64,000 nt of DNA from Halanaerobium saccharolyticum subsp. saccharolyticum DSM 6643 (lineage in GTDB: Bacteria; Bacillota; Halanaerobiia; Halanaerobiales; Halanaerobiaceae). Both the position numbers and the translations under genes were made by a program. Positions 8,800 to 17,396 of the stretch are shown piece by piece (position 1 is the stretch's first letter; the number at the start of each line of letters is the position of its first letter). Under the pieces are notes generated by a model. It had not been told where the DNA came from. It worked only from the letters and a program-made list of their open reading frames with translations, and searched no databases. The stretch is from positions 682,001-746,000 of the forward strand of contig NZ_CAUI01000005.1 of the NCBI RefSeq assembly GCF_000350165.1, read 5' to 3'.

Positions 8800-9558
8800 A
8801 TTAAAACTATAAAATTAAGATTTTATGCCTATTTAAATAATTTTTTAGATGCTGATCAGAAGAAGCTGCAGATTGTTGACGATCACTGTTATCTGAGTCA
8901 TTACCGTGGCAGACAAACTATTAAAGATATAATTGAAAGTATAGGAGTACCTCATCCTGAGGTATCTCTGATTTTAAAAAATTCTGAGCCGGTTGATTTT
9001 TCTTATCTTGTCCAGCCGGGTGATTTCTTTTCAGTTTATCCCTATTTATATAATCTTAAATTGCCGGCAGCTAAATCGCTGCGGCCTGAATATCCAGCTA
9101 AGCCCAAATTTATTCTTGATGTTCATCTGGGCAAACTGGCCCGCTATCTTCGACGTTTCAGCTTTGATACGGCCTACAGAAATGATTATCAGGACCAGGA
9201 AATTGTTGAGCAAGCAGTCAAAGAAAAAAGAATAATTTTAAGTAGAGACTTAGGGCTTTTGATGCGAAAAAAAGTTAAATGGGCTAAATTCATCTGGAAT
9301 GATGACCCAAAAAAACAGCTCAAAGAAGTTTTTCGGCGCTATCAACTTTCAGAATACTATAAAGGAGAAAGCCGCTGTGTTAACTGCAACAGTAAATTAG
9401 TAGATGTAGATAAAGAAGATATTATTGAGCGCCTGGAGCCCAAAACAAAAAAGTATTTTAAAGAATTTAAATACTGCAGGAAGTGTGACAAAATATACTG
9501 GCAGGGTTCTCATTATGATAAAACAGAAAAATTACTGGACCAGCTTAAAAATCTTTAA
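8800..9558 (+). CDS. Mut7-C RNase domain protein with N-terminal ubiquitin-like domain, apparent AUU start
   Basis: The frame from 8800 encodes about 252 residues in two parts. The first 85 or so resemble the ubiquitin/MoaD-like domain that precedes Mut7-C domains, with a VSLILKNSEPVDFSYLVQPG segment. The rest is a Mut7-C RNase domain of the PIN-like fold with FILDVHLGKLARYLR, ILSRD acidic positions and a C-terminal zinc ribbon made of CVNC and CRKC. Its biological substrate is unknown to me, though the family is predicted to cut RNA. No ATG, GTG or TTG lies between the ROK stop codon and the start of the homologous sequence. The best start is ATT at 8800, five bases after AAGAAGGGA. An internal TTG at 9061 would delete the first domain. 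See the finding on AUU starts. Confidence 0.7.
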   Translation: MKTIKLRFYAYLNNFLDADQKKLQIVDDHCYLSHYRGRQTIKDIIESIGVPHPEVSLILKNSEPVDFSYLVQPGDFFSVYPYLYNLKLPAAKSLRPEYPAKPKFILDVHLGKLARYLRRFSFDTAYRNDYQDQEIVEQAVKEKRIILSRDLGLLMRKKVKWAKFIWNDDPKKQLKEVFRRYQLSEYYKGESRCVNCNSKLVDVDKEDIIERLEPKTKKYFKEFKYCRKCDKIYWQGSHYDKTEKLLDQLKNL

Positions 9559-9695
9559 ACTTATATTTTAAAAACTGCAGTTAACTCAATCTGACAGCAT
9601 TAATTAAAGCAGCTTTTAAACTGGCTTCAAACAATTAAAATTTAACTTTATTTATGTTATAATTAGTTAAAGTGAGAAGCTAGGAGGTGGCTGAT

Positions 9696-10346
9696 ATGGC
9701 TCAATATGTCATTGGTGATATTCATGGAGAAATTGATGAACTTGAGCAGATAATTGAAAAAATAAATTATGACTCCAGTCAGGATAAGCTAATATTTTTA
9801 GGAGATTATATTGATCGTGGTGCTGAATCTTATCAGGTTTATAAATACATTAGAGAACTTGATAATGGAAAAAATATTTTTTTAAGAGGTAACCATGAGG
9901 AAATGATGATTGATGCTGTTTTAAATGAGAATCAGATAAATCTCTGGTATCAAAATGGAGGCCAAAAAACAGAAGCAAGTTTTCCCAATAATTCAGAACT
10001 CGAAAAAGCCGCTAATTTTTTTGATTCACTTCCCTATTATCATACAGACGAGGACTATATATTTGTCCATGCAGGTCTTAATCCTGCTAAAACTTTAGAA
10101 GAACAGACAAAACATGATTTAGTCTGGATTAGGTATCAATTTTTAGAAGCAAAAAGTGAAGATTTTAAAGAAAAAAGAACAATAGTGGCTGGCCACACAC
10201 CTGTTGCAGAAGTTAAATTTGATAATAATAAAATTTTGCTGGATACAGGAGCCGGTAAAGGCGGAATTTTAAGTGCGATAGATTTAGAAACTAAAGAAGT
10301 TTACAGCACCAGTAATAATAATCCAATAGCATCCTTTTTGTTTTAA
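9696..10346 (+). CDS. Calcineurin-like phosphoesterase (serine/threonine phosphatase or Ap4A hydrolase type)
   Basis: This 216-aa enzyme has the metallophosphoesterase motifs in order: GDIHG at the N-terminus, GDYIDRG near residue 40, GNHE near 66, and later VHAG and GHTP. The three-part signature places it with PP2A-like bacterial phosphatases such as PrpE and the lambda phosphatase group, which remove phosphate from proteins or cleave diadenosine tetraphosphate. I prefer the ATG at 9696, eight bases after AGGAGG, over a GTG at 9687 that overlaps the ribosome site. It stands alone and ends at a shared terminator with the convergent antiporter gene. Substrate is not predictable from the sequence. 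Confidence 0.85.
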   Translation: MAQYVIGDIHGEIDELEQIIEKINYDSSQDKLIFLGDYIDRGAESYQVYKYIRELDNGKNIFLRGNHEEMMIDAVLNENQINLWYQNGGQKTEASFPNNSELEKAANFFDSLPYYHTDEDYIFVHAGLNPAKTLEEQTKHDLVWIRYQFLEAKSEDFKEKRTIVAGHTPVAEVKFDNNKILLDTGAGKGGILSAIDLETKEVYSTSNNNPIASFLF

Positions 10347-10383
10347 AAAATTTGAATAAAATTTAATAATATATCAATACAAA

Positions 10384-10418
10384 AAAGCGCTGACCAAAAT
10401 TTAAAAGGTCAGCGCTTT
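10384..10418. terminator. Bidirectional terminator between convergent genes
   Basis: Perfect 12-bp arms, AAAGCGCTGACC and GGTCAGCGCTTT, are flanked by A on the left and T on the right. It lies between the phosphatase gene on + and the antiporter gene on -, so it can serve both. Confidence 0.85.
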
Positions 10419-10435
10419 AAATAATCATTATTATC

Positions 10436-11812
10436 TTATTTGCTCTTAAAAATAAACTTGCCGCTGAAAGCATAAATTACAGCAATAACTGGAGCTAAGA
10501 AAGATAAAAATGTATAAGGAATATAGCTAAAACCAATATCCATTACATTTTGAATATAAACTGAAACAACTCCCCAGGGTAAAATAGAACAGCCTAAAGT
10601 AGAAGCGGTTTCTAAAGAACGGGAAAGCACACTAGTATCAATATCCATTTCTTGATAAGCGGGCGCCAGTGTCCGTCCTGGAATCACGATTGAAACAAAC
10701 ATTTCTCCGGTTGCTAAAAGCATAACATAGGCTGAAGTTAGAGAAATTAAAATTAGATCTCTTGGTTTTTTTACTATCGTTAACATCGATTCCAGTATTG
10801 CCTCCAGAATTCGTGATTTTTCCAAAATTCCACCCATGGCAGTACCAGCCATAATAATTGCTACGGTACTCATCATATTATTAATTCCACCCTGGGTTAA
10901 AAGCCCATCTAAAAGTTCCATTCCTGTATCTGCCTGATAACCATTAGCGGCTGCATTTAAAACTTCAGCAAAAGAAGCTCCTTGAGTTAAAACTGCAAAA
11001 ATAGAAGCAGTAATAAAGCTGATGGATAGGGAAGCGATTGCAGGCATCTTAAATAAGGAAAGCAGCAGCATTAATGCTGGTGGAATTAAAGTCCATAAAG
11101 AAATATTAAAATTATTACTTAAATTATCCATAATAATTGAAATTTGGCTCAGATTAGCTCCACCATCAAGATAAGAAGCTCCCAGAATAGAATAAAGAAT
11201 CAAACTAATTAAAGCTGCTGGAACCGATATATAAAGCATTGATTTAATATGTTCAAATAAGTCTGTACTGCTCATGGCAGCAGTTAAATTTGTTGAATCC
11301 GACATGGGAGATATTTTATCACCCAACATGGCGCCAGAGACTATTGCCCCAACAGTTATTGCTTTGGGAACTCCAAGTCCTTCAGCAACTCCAATTAAAA
11401 CTATTCCCATTGTAGCAATTGTCCCAAAAGAACTTCCTATTAAAATAGAAGTAATAGCTGCTAAAATGAAAGCTGCTGGCAGGAAAATACTGGGACTTAA
11501 AAAATTGAGTCCGTAGTAGATCATTGTCTGAATAGTACCAGATAAAATCCAGCTTCCAATTACCATTCCAATTATGATCAAAATCAAAGAGGCTCCAATG
11601 GCATTTTTAATCCCCGAAATCATTCCTTTTTCGATCTGATGCCAGCTTAAGCCCATAAAAAGAGCAAAAACGGCAGCTGTCATGGCCCCTAAAACAAGAG
11701 CACTCTCTAAAACTAAAATTGTTCTAATAGAAATTAAAATAACTGCAATAACTGTCAATAAAGCAATTATAGCAATTCTTAGTGTAGGCTTTTTTATTTC
11801 TTTTTTCTCCAT
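10436..11812 (-). CDS. NhaC family sodium/proton antiporter or transporter
   Basis: This 458-aa membrane protein is built of about 11-12 hydrophobic segments and belongs to the NhaC ion transporter superfamily. Typical parts are the GSWILSGTIQTMIYYGL segment and the GAMLGDKISPMSDSTNL motif, where charged residues sit in a membrane helix. NhaC proteins expel sodium in exchange for protons, and some relatives move organic acids or amino acids. It resembles the T-box-controlled NhaC protein at 44878, and the two share GDKISP, STNL-like and LFEHI segments. The start is ATG preceded on its own strand by AAAGGTGG. It faces away from the ferredoxin gene. In a presumed halophile, sodium extrusion is reasonable, but no substrate can be assigned. 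Confidence 0.85.
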   Translation of the reverse strand: MEKKEIKKPTLRIAIIALLTVIAVILISIRTILVLESALVLGAMTAAVFALFMGLSWHQIEKGMISGIKNAIGASLILIIIGMVIGSWILSGTIQTMIYYGLNFLSPSIFLPAAFILAAITSILIGSSFGTIATMGIVLIGVAEGLGVPKAITVGAIVSGAMLGDKISPMSDSTNLTAAMSSTDLFEHIKSMLYISVPAALISLILYSILGASYLDGGANLSQISIIMDNLSNNFNISLWTLIPPALMLLLSLFKMPAIASLSISFITASIFAVLTQGASFAEVLNAAANGYQADTGMELLDGLLTQGGINNMMSTVAIIMAGTAMGGILEKSRILEAILESMLTIVKKPRDLILISLTSAYVMLLATGEMFVSIVIPGRTLAPAYQEMDIDTSVLSRSLETASTLGCSILPWGVVSVYIQNVMDIGFSYIPYTFLSFLAPVIAVIYAFSGKFIFKSK

Positions 11813-11983
11813 TTTTTGTCCACCTTTATTATTTATTTATCAAATTAGTTAAAATTTACACTAAATATATGATATCTTTTAAGCAGATTAAAATCAAGGG
11901 CTTATTTAATATTATAATTAGCTAAATATTAAGAATTAAGCTGCTTTAAATTCTGAAAAGTATTCTAAAATAGGAGTTATATT

Positions 11984-12012
11984 TTGACAAATATTCTGAA
12001 AAATCCTATAAT
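11984..12012 (+). promoter_or_regulatory. Consensus sigma-A promoter for the ferredoxin gene
   Basis: TTGACA at 11984 and TATAAT at 12007 are both perfect and are separated by 17 bases. The ferredoxin start lies about 40 nt beyond. Such a consensus promoter suggests strong constitutive expression. Confidence 0.8.
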
Positions 12013-12053
12013 TAATTTAGACTAAATTTTTAAGATTAAAAGGAGTGGTACTA

Positions 12054-12278
12054 ATGGCAGATGTAGAAAATCGGGTTTCGGAAAATGTTGCTGGTGATTA
12101 TTATGTTGATGATCAATGTATCGCCTGTGGAATTTGTGTTGGAGAAGCTCCAGATAATTTTGAAATGGGTGCTGACTATGCTTATGTCTATAAACAGCCT
12201 GAAAACGAAGCTGAAAAAACAGCGTGTGAGAGTGCTCTAGAAGCTTGTCCAGTCGATGCAATTGGCAGTGACGGTTAA
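12054..12278 (+). CDS. Small ferredoxin with a single [4Fe-4S] cluster
   Basis: This 74-aa acidic protein has CIACGIC near residue 22 and a later EACPVDAI, which is the four-cysteine set of a single-cluster ferredoxin. It would carry low-potential electrons in the cytoplasm, for example between pyruvate ferredoxin oxidoreductase and hydrogenase in a fermenter. The chosen ATG at 12054 follows AGGAG by eight bases. It is a single-gene unit with its own consensus promoter at 11984 and a terminator at 12298. The strong acidity fits a halophilic cytoplasm, though ferredoxins are acidic in general. Confidence 0.9.
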   Translation: MADVENRVSENVAGDYYVDDQCIACGICVGEAPDNFEMGADYAYVYKQPENEAEKTACESALEACPVDAIGSDG

Positions 12279-12297
12279 AATAAAAAAGTACTTATTG

Positions 12298-12324
12298 TGG
12301 AGGGTTAAATCCCTCCATTTTTTT
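12298..12324 (+). terminator. Terminator after the ferredoxin gene
   Basis: TGGAGGG pairs with CCCTCCA around a short loop and is followed by seven T. It isolates the ferredoxin gene as a single transcription unit. Confidence 0.85.
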
Positions 12325-12385
12325 ATTTGAGCAGATAGAGATAATTATTATTGGTTTACTAAATAGTTATATTTTATCGCTAATC

Positions 12386-12414
12386 TTGACAAAATAAATA
12401 TGTTTAGTTATAAT
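12386..12414 (+). promoter_or_regulatory. Consensus promoter of the siderophore-uptake operon
   Basis: TTGACA at 12386 and TATAAT at 12409 are separated by exactly 17 bases. It lies 108 nt before the binding-protein gene. An inverted repeat directly downstream suggests repression at this promoter. Confidence 0.8.
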
Positions 12415-12420
12415 TAAAAA

Positions 12421-12449
12421 CGATTGAACTTGATAATTAGTCTCAATCG
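12421..12449. promoter_or_regulatory. Inverted repeat after the siderophore operon promoter, candidate operator
   Basis: CGATTGA and TCAATCG form seven-base arms 15 bases apart, starting seven bases after the -10 box. Transcription would begin inside it, so a repressor bound here would block initiation. An iron regulator is a natural guess, but I do not see a clean Fur or DtxR box. Confidence 0.4.
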
Positions 12450-12521
12450 ATAACAATTTTTACTTGTATCAAATTTTTAAATCAGAAAAAATAACTAAAA
12501 AGTCTTCAAGGAGGATTTATT

Positions 12522-13451
12522 TTGTTAAATAAAAAGAATTACATAGCTGTTTTGGTAATGGTTTTATTGTTAATTATAACTTTAAGTATTTCGGTGATGG
12601 CAGAGAAAAGGGTTGTAGAGCATGCAATAGGAAAAACTGAAATCGAAGGTACTCCACAGAGAGTTATAACTCTTTATCAGGGTGCAAATGATGCTGCTTA
12701 TGCTCTTGGAATACCTCTAACTGGTATTGTGGAATCCTGGGTTGAAAAGCCGGTTTATAAGTATTTGCGGAATAGTTTGAGTGATGTTAAACAGGTTGGT
12801 CTGGAAACCCAGCCTAATCTGGAGGAAATTAATAAATTAAATCCGGATTTAATTATTGCTTCCAAGATGAGACATGAGGATATTTATAACCTGCTTTCCC
12901 AGATTGCTCCAACAGTAATGGAAGAAAATGTGTTCCGCTATCGGGAAACTGTTAAATTAATAGGTAAAGCTGCAGGTAGAGAAGAAAAGGCAGCAGAAGT
13001 CTTAAATAATTGGGATCAGCGAGTTGCAGATTTTAGAGAAAAAATTGAAGATAAAATTGGTGGCAAGTGGCCGATTGAAGTTGCTGTTTTAAACTTTAGA
13101 GCAGACCATGCCCGTATTTATTACAGTGGTTATGCTGGAAGAATTCTAAATGAACTTGGTTTTGAGAGGCCTGAAGACCATAAAAAAGATACCTGGGGAG
13201 TTAAATTAACTTCTAAAGAAAGTATCCCGGAAATGAATGCAGAAGCCTTCTTCATCTTTATGTCAGATGATCAGGCGGTAGAAAACACCTATCAGGAATG
13301 GACTAAACATCCACTCTGGAAAAACTTAGATGCTGTTCAAAATGAGCAGGTGTTTAGAGTTGATCAGGTTGCCTGGAATATGGCTGGAGGAATTGAATCA
13401 GCCCATATTATGTTAGATCAATTATATGAACATTTTGAATTGGAAGAATAA
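12522..13451 (+). CDS. Iron-siderophore ABC transporter substrate-binding protein
   Basis: This 309-aa protein starts with an export signal of about 27 residues (a basic MLNKKN start, a long hydrophobic stretch, then a cleavage region around VMA). The mature part is a class III binding protein of the FecB/FhuD type, with the PQRVITLYQGANDAAYALGI opening and an NPDLIIAS motif before the rigid helix. It would capture ferric siderophore, haem or cobalamin outside the membrane. No lipobox cysteine is evident. A periplasmic location would fit a diderm. The start is TTG, six bases after AGGAGG. It heads an operon with two FecCD permeases and an ATPase. The exact ligand is unknown. Confidence 0.88.
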   Translation: MLNKKNYIAVLVMVLLLIITLSISVMAEKRVVEHAIGKTEIEGTPQRVITLYQGANDAAYALGIPLTGIVESWVEKPVYKYLRNSLSDVKQVGLETQPNLEEINKLNPDLIIASKMRHEDIYNLLSQIAPTVMEENVFRYRETVKLIGKAAGREEKAAEVLNNWDQRVADFREKIEDKIGGKWPIEVAVLNFRADHARIYYSGYAGRILNELGFERPEDHKKDTWGVKLTSKESIPEMNAEAFFIFMSDDQAVENTYQEWTKHPLWKNLDAVQNEQVFRVDQVAWNMAGGIESAHIMLDQLYEHFELEE

Positions 13452-13456
13452 ATTAA

Positions 13457-14473
13457 ATGACTCATCTTTTGCGTAAACCAAAGACAAAATTGAAAATGTT
13501 GATGTTCTTAACTTTCTTGTTACTGACAGCAGCAGTTTTTAGTCTAGCTGTTGGTCAGCACTTTGTTTCCTTAACGAGTGTTTACAGGGCACTATTTAGT
13601 TTTGATCAGCAGTCAACAAGACATATAATAGTCCGCTCAACCAGATTGAGCAGAACTGTGATTGCTCTAGCAGCAGGGGGAAGTCTTGCTGTTGCTGGGG
13701 CTTTAATGCAGGCGCTGACCGGTAATCCGCTTGCTGCTCCCGGAATTTTTGGGCTTAACTCAGGTGCAGTTTTCCTACTGGTAATTGCAGCTACATTATT
13801 TGGAGTAACTTCGATGGAGATCAGCATTTGGCTTGCTTTTTTTGGTTCAATGCTGGCCGGGTTGCTGGTTTATTTTATTGCTTCTCTGGGTAGAAGTGGG
13901 CTTTCCTCTCTAAAAATGATTCTTGCTGGAGCTGCAGTGACTGCTCTTTTCCATTCTTTTACTCAGGGACTTTTGGTAATTAACCAGGAGAGTTTAGAAA
14001 GTGTTCTTTTCTGGCTCTCTGGTTCAACTGCCGGTAGAGATCTGGAAATGATTATGCCGCTGCTTCCTTTTATATTAGGAGCGATAATTCTGGCTTTGTT
14101 TTTGGCCAAAGATATTAATGTTTTACTAATTGGAGAAGAAATGGCAGCAGGCTTGGGTCAAAAAACTATAATCATTAAACTTTTACTCGGTTTGAGCATT
14201 GTTATTCTGGCCGGTAGCTCAGTGGCTGCAGCAGGCGCAATATCTTTTATTGGTTTAGTAGTTCCTCATATCAGCCGCTTTTTTGTCGGGAATAACTACC
14301 ACTGGCTGATAATTTATTCTTTTATTATTGGAGCAGGCTTGCTTTTAATTGCAGATATTGTAGCCAGGATTATCATTATGCCTCAGGAAGTACCGATTGG
14401 AGTAATGACAGCTTTTATGGGAGCACCACTTTTTGTTTACATTGTCAGGCGGGGGTTTAAAGTTAATGCTTAA
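13457..14473 (+). CDS. FecCD-type ABC permease (first)
   Basis: This 338-aa membrane protein is a BtuC/FecCD permease with about ten helices. The conserved start of the core, RLSRTVIALAAGGSLAVAGA, and the later GNPLAAPGIFGLNSGA loop are plain, as is the GAISFIGLVVPHISR segment that docks the ATPase. It forms a half of the membrane channel for ferric siderophore uptake. The gene begins five bases after the binding-protein gene and overlaps the second permease gene by eight bases, so the four genes form one operon. Two different permease genes imply a heterodimeric channel. Confidence 0.9.
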   Translation: MTHLLRKPKTKLKMLMFLTFLLLTAAVFSLAVGQHFVSLTSVYRALFSFDQQSTRHIIVRSTRLSRTVIALAAGGSLAVAGALMQALTGNPLAAPGIFGLNSGAVFLLVIAATLFGVTSMEISIWLAFFGSMLAGLLVYFIASLGRSGLSSLKMILAGAAVTALFHSFTQGLLVINQESLESVLFWLSGSTAGRDLEMIMPLLPFILGAIILALFLAKDINVLLIGEEMAAGLGQKTIIIKLLLGLSIVILAGSSVAAAGAISFIGLVVPHISRFFVGNNYHWLIIYSFIIGAGLLLIADIVARIIIMPQEVPIGVMTAFMGAPLFVYIVRRGFKVNA

Positions 14474-15473
14474 AAATTTAAAAATTTCACAGGAGCTTAT
14501 CTTAATTTTTGGACTCATTCTGCTAGCAGGATTAATTTTTATTCTTTCTTTATCCTTTGGCAGCAGCTATATCTCACCAGTGACTGTGATCAGTCACTTT
14601 TTGGGACTGGAAGCTGGATCTTATAATTTCACAATTAATATTTTACGCTTACCCCGTACACTTATGGCTTTTTTAGTTGGGGCAGCTCTCTCAGTTTCAG
14701 GACTTATTCTGCAGGCGAATATTAAAAATCCCCTGGCTTCTCCGGATATAATTGGAATCACAGGTGGGGCTTCTGCTGGAGCAGTCATCTACTTAAGTTT
14801 TTTTAGTGCTGATTATGGGATTGCCGGTTTGCCTTTTGCTGCCATTTTGGGAGCAGCAGTGGTTTCGACTTTGATCTATTTTCTGGCCTGGCAGAAGGGT
14901 GTCAGCTCAATCAGGCTGGTTTTGATTGGAATTGGGATTGCAGCAGCTGTCGATGCTCTGGTAACAATGATTATTGTCTTCAGTCCAATTAGTACTACAG
15001 TTCAGTCCTATGTCTGGCTGACAGGGAGTATTTATGGTACAAACTGGGAGGAGCTTTTTCAATTTTTGCCCTGGGTTATAATTTTTATCCCACTGGCTTT
15101 TGCTTTTTACAAAAGTTTAAATCTGCTGGCCTTAGGTGATAAGGTGGCTGCAGGTCTTGGTTTGAATATTCAGCTTAATCGCTTTCTCTTAATGGCAATC
15201 AGTGTAGCTCTGGCTGGTTCTGCTGTATCCTATGCTGGAGGAGTTGCCTTTATTGGGCTGATTGCACCTCATATAGCCCGAAAAATGGGAGGGAAATCTT
15301 ATTCAATCTTAATTATTTATTCAGTTTTATCTGGGGGAATGATTTTTATGGCAGCAGATTTACTTGCCAGAACTGCCTTTTTACCACTTGACTTACCTGC
15401 AGGAGTCTTTGTTTCCGGAATCGGAGCCCCATTTTTTATTTATTTACTTTACAGAAATCGCAACCAATTCTAA
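14466..15473 (+). CDS. FecCD-type ABC permease (second)
   Basis: This 335-aa permease is a paralogue of the preceding one. It contains RLPRTLMAFLVGAALSVSGL, the NPLASPDIIGITGGASAGA loop and GGVAFIGLIAPHIARK. I place the start at the ATG at 14466, which overlaps the end of the first permease gene by eight bases; an in-frame upstream ATG at 14433 would overlap more and lacks a better ribosome site. Together with the first permease it should form the membrane core of the importer. Confidence 0.9.
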   Translation: MLKNLKISQELILIFGLILLAGLIFILSLSFGSSYISPVTVISHFLGLEAGSYNFTINILRLPRTLMAFLVGAALSVSGLILQANIKNPLASPDIIGITGGASAGAVIYLSFFSADYGIAGLPFAAILGAAVVSTLIYFLAWQKGVSSIRLVLIGIGIAAAVDALVTMIIVFSPISTTVQSYVWLTGSIYGTNWEELFQFLPWVIIFIPLAFAFYKSLNLLALGDKVAAGLGLNIQLNRFLLMAISVALAGSAVSYAGGVAFIGLIAPHIARKMGGKSYSILIIYSVLSGGMIFMAADLLARTAFLPLDLPAGVFVSGIGAPFFIYLLYRNRNQF

Positions 15474-15486
15474 AGGAGGTAGAACT

Positions 15487-16296
15487 TTGAGTATTTTAGA
15501 AACTAAAAATTTATCACTGGCCTATGACAAAGATAAAATAATTGATAACCTTGACTTAAAGATACCAGAAGGCGAAATTACTATTTTTATTGGTGGTAAT
15601 GGTTCTGGTAAATCAACCCTACTTAATTCTATGGCCCGACTTTTAAAACCCGTGGAGGGTTCTGTAGAACTGAAGGGAGAAGATATTAATCAGCTTTCAA
15701 CCAAAAAAGTGGCAAAAAAGCTTGCATTTTTACCTCAAAGCTCTACTATTCCAGAGGGAATTACCGTCCGTAAACTTGTTGAACAGGGAAGATATCCCTA
15801 TCAAAAATGGTATCAAGCCTCAAGCAGTGAGGATCATAAGATAGTTGAAAAGGTTTTAAAAGACACAGGTCTTTTAGAATTTGCCAACCGAGATTTAAGT
15901 TCACTCTCTGGTGGGCAGCGTCAGAGGGCCTGGTTGGCAATGGTCCTGGCTCAGGACACAGAAATAATTTTACTAGATGAGCCAACTACCTATCTTGATC
16001 TCTCCCATCAGGTTGATCTGCTTGACTTACTCTATGAATTAAACAAGAAAGATCAGCGGACAATTATTATGGTCCTGCATGATTTAAACTTAGCCTGCCG
16101 CTATGCCGATCATATAGTGGCTATTAAAGATAAAGGAGTTTTTGCTCAGGGAAAACCGGAAGAAGTTATTGATGAAGAAGTGATTAAAGAAGTTTTTGAT
16201 TTAAACTGTCAGATTGTTTCTGACCCTGTATTTGGAACACCTCTCTGTATTCCAACTGGAAAGAACAAAAAGAACAAATTGAATCGAGCAATATAA
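15487..16296 (+). CDS. Iron-siderophore ABC transporter ATPase (FhuC/FecE type)
   Basis: This 269-aa ATPase has Walker A GGNGSGKST, the signature LSGGQRQRAW, Walker B IILLDEPTTYLD and a switch histidine in VLHDLN. It powers the preceding FecCD importer from the cytoplasm. The start is TTG at 15487, seven bases after AAAGGAGGT. Longer in-frame versions would reach back into the second permease gene and contain no homologous sequence. A terminator 9 bases after the stop ends the four-gene operon. Confidence 0.92.
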   Translation: MSILETKNLSLAYDKDKIIDNLDLKIPEGEITIFIGGNGSGKSTLLNSMARLLKPVEGSVELKGEDINQLSTKKVAKKLAFLPQSSTIPEGITVRKLVEQGRYPYQKWYQASSSEDHKIVEKVLKDTGLLEFANRDLSSLSGGQRQRAWLAMVLAQDTEIILLDEPTTYLDLSHQVDLLDLLYELNKKDQRTIIMVLHDLNLACRYADHIVAIKDKGVFAQGKPEEVIDEEVIKEVFDLNCQIVSDPVFGTPLCIPTGKNKKNKLNRAI

Positions 16297-16304
16297 ATTT
16301 TAGG

Positions 16305-16332
16305 CTGCTGTTTATAAAAACAGCAGTTTTAA
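16305..16332 (+). terminator. Terminator of the siderophore-uptake operon
   Basis: CTGCTGTTT pairs with AAACAGCAG around a four-base loop, followed by TTTT. Confidence 0.8.
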
Positions 16333-16365
16333 TAATTTAAGAAATTTTTGAAAAACATTTATTTA

Positions 16366-16394
16366 TTGACTTATGCTCAAAAACTGCATATAAT
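16366..16394 (+). promoter_or_regulatory. Promoter of the DUF89 gene
   Basis: TTGACT at 16366 and TATAAT at 16389 are 17 bases apart. The gene starts only 20 nt after the -10 box, so the mRNA leader must be very short. Confidence 0.7.
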
Positions 16395-16413
16395 TTTATT
16401 GAGGTGATTTATA

Positions 16414-17265
16414 GTGAAAATAAAATATGGCTGTTACCCCTGTATCTTAAGACAGAGTATTGAATCAGCTGAAATGATTGAAGTTAATGAGAAGGAAATG
16501 AAGCAGATTATTAAACATTTTGGAGAAATATTGACTCCTGCTCTCGAAAATGATTTTACGGCTCCGATGCTTGCTGCTGAAATTCAGAAATATATTAAAA
16601 ATTTAACTGAGGTGGAAGATCCATATTTTGATTTAAAAGAGAAAAATTTAAAAGAGGCTCAGAGGCTGCTGCCGCTCGTAGAAGCTGAAATTAAGAAAGC
16701 TGAAGATTCATTGCTGGCTTCTTTATTGATGTCAGCAATGGGGAATTCAATTGATGCCGGAGTTTCTTTAAATGTTAATATTAAAGAAAATATTGATCAG
16801 GCAATTAAAGATTCATTTGCTCACAGTGATTATAAATGCTTTAAAGAAAAAATTAAAAAAGCAGATAGTTTATTAATAATTGCAGACAACACAGGTGAAG
16901 CTCTTTTTGATCGTCTACTTCTTAAAGAATTAAAACCATATAACTTAAATATTACATATGCAGTTAGAGAGATTCCTATTTTAAATGATATAACCGCAGA
17001 AAAAGCTGCAGAATTAGGAATTGGAGAATATGCAGAAATAATTAAGAGCGGCACTACTGCTCCTGGAATGTTAATGGAAGAGGCTTCTCAAGAATTTTTA
17101 GAAGCCTATAAAAATGCTGATTTAGTAATTTCTAAAGGCCAGGGTAATTTAGAAGGTTTGTTGGATATTGAAGAAGATATCTATTTTTTACTTAAGGCAA
17201 AATGTGAAATAATTGCTGAAGTCTTGGGTGTAGAATTAAATGATTTTGTATTTCTTTATAGATAA
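16414..17265 (+). CDS. DUF89 family damage-control phosphatase
   Basis: This 283-aa protein belongs to the DUF89 (ARMT1-like) family, whose studied members are metal-dependent phosphatases that remove damaged or surplus phosphorylated sugars and cofactors. The N-terminal GCYPCILRQ pair of cysteines marks one DUF89 subfamily. The catalytic region shows ADNTGEALFDRLLLKEL, with the aspartate and asparagine that bind metal, and SKGQGNLEGL near the C-terminus. The start is GTG at 16414, preceded by GAGGTG. It is a single-gene unit with its own promoter. The natural substrate cannot be read from the sequence. Confidence 0.85.
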   Translation: MKIKYGCYPCILRQSIESAEMIEVNEKEMKQIIKHFGEILTPALENDFTAPMLAAEIQKYIKNLTEVEDPYFDLKEKNLKEAQRLLPLVEAEIKKAEDSLLASLLMSAMGNSIDAGVSLNVNIKENIDQAIKDSFAHSDYKCFKEKIKKADSLLIIADNTGEALFDRLLLKELKPYNLNITYAVREIPILNDITAEKAAELGIGEYAEIIKSGTTAPGMLMEEASQEFLEAYKNADLVISKGQGNLEGLLDIEEDIYFLLKAKCEIIAEVLGVELNDFVFLYR

Positions 17266-17396
17266 TATTTAGTTAAAACTGAAAGGTAAATTCAATCTTG
17301 AGTAATCTACTTACTATTATTTATTAGTAATTAATATTATTATATTTATAGCAAGGCAGGATATTATATCTTTTAAATAAATAGGAGGTAGATTTA

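Noticed and set aside
12054-12278. Two-cluster (2[4Fe-4S]) clostridial ferredoxin
   Set aside because: Only one set of four cluster cysteines is present in the 74 residues.
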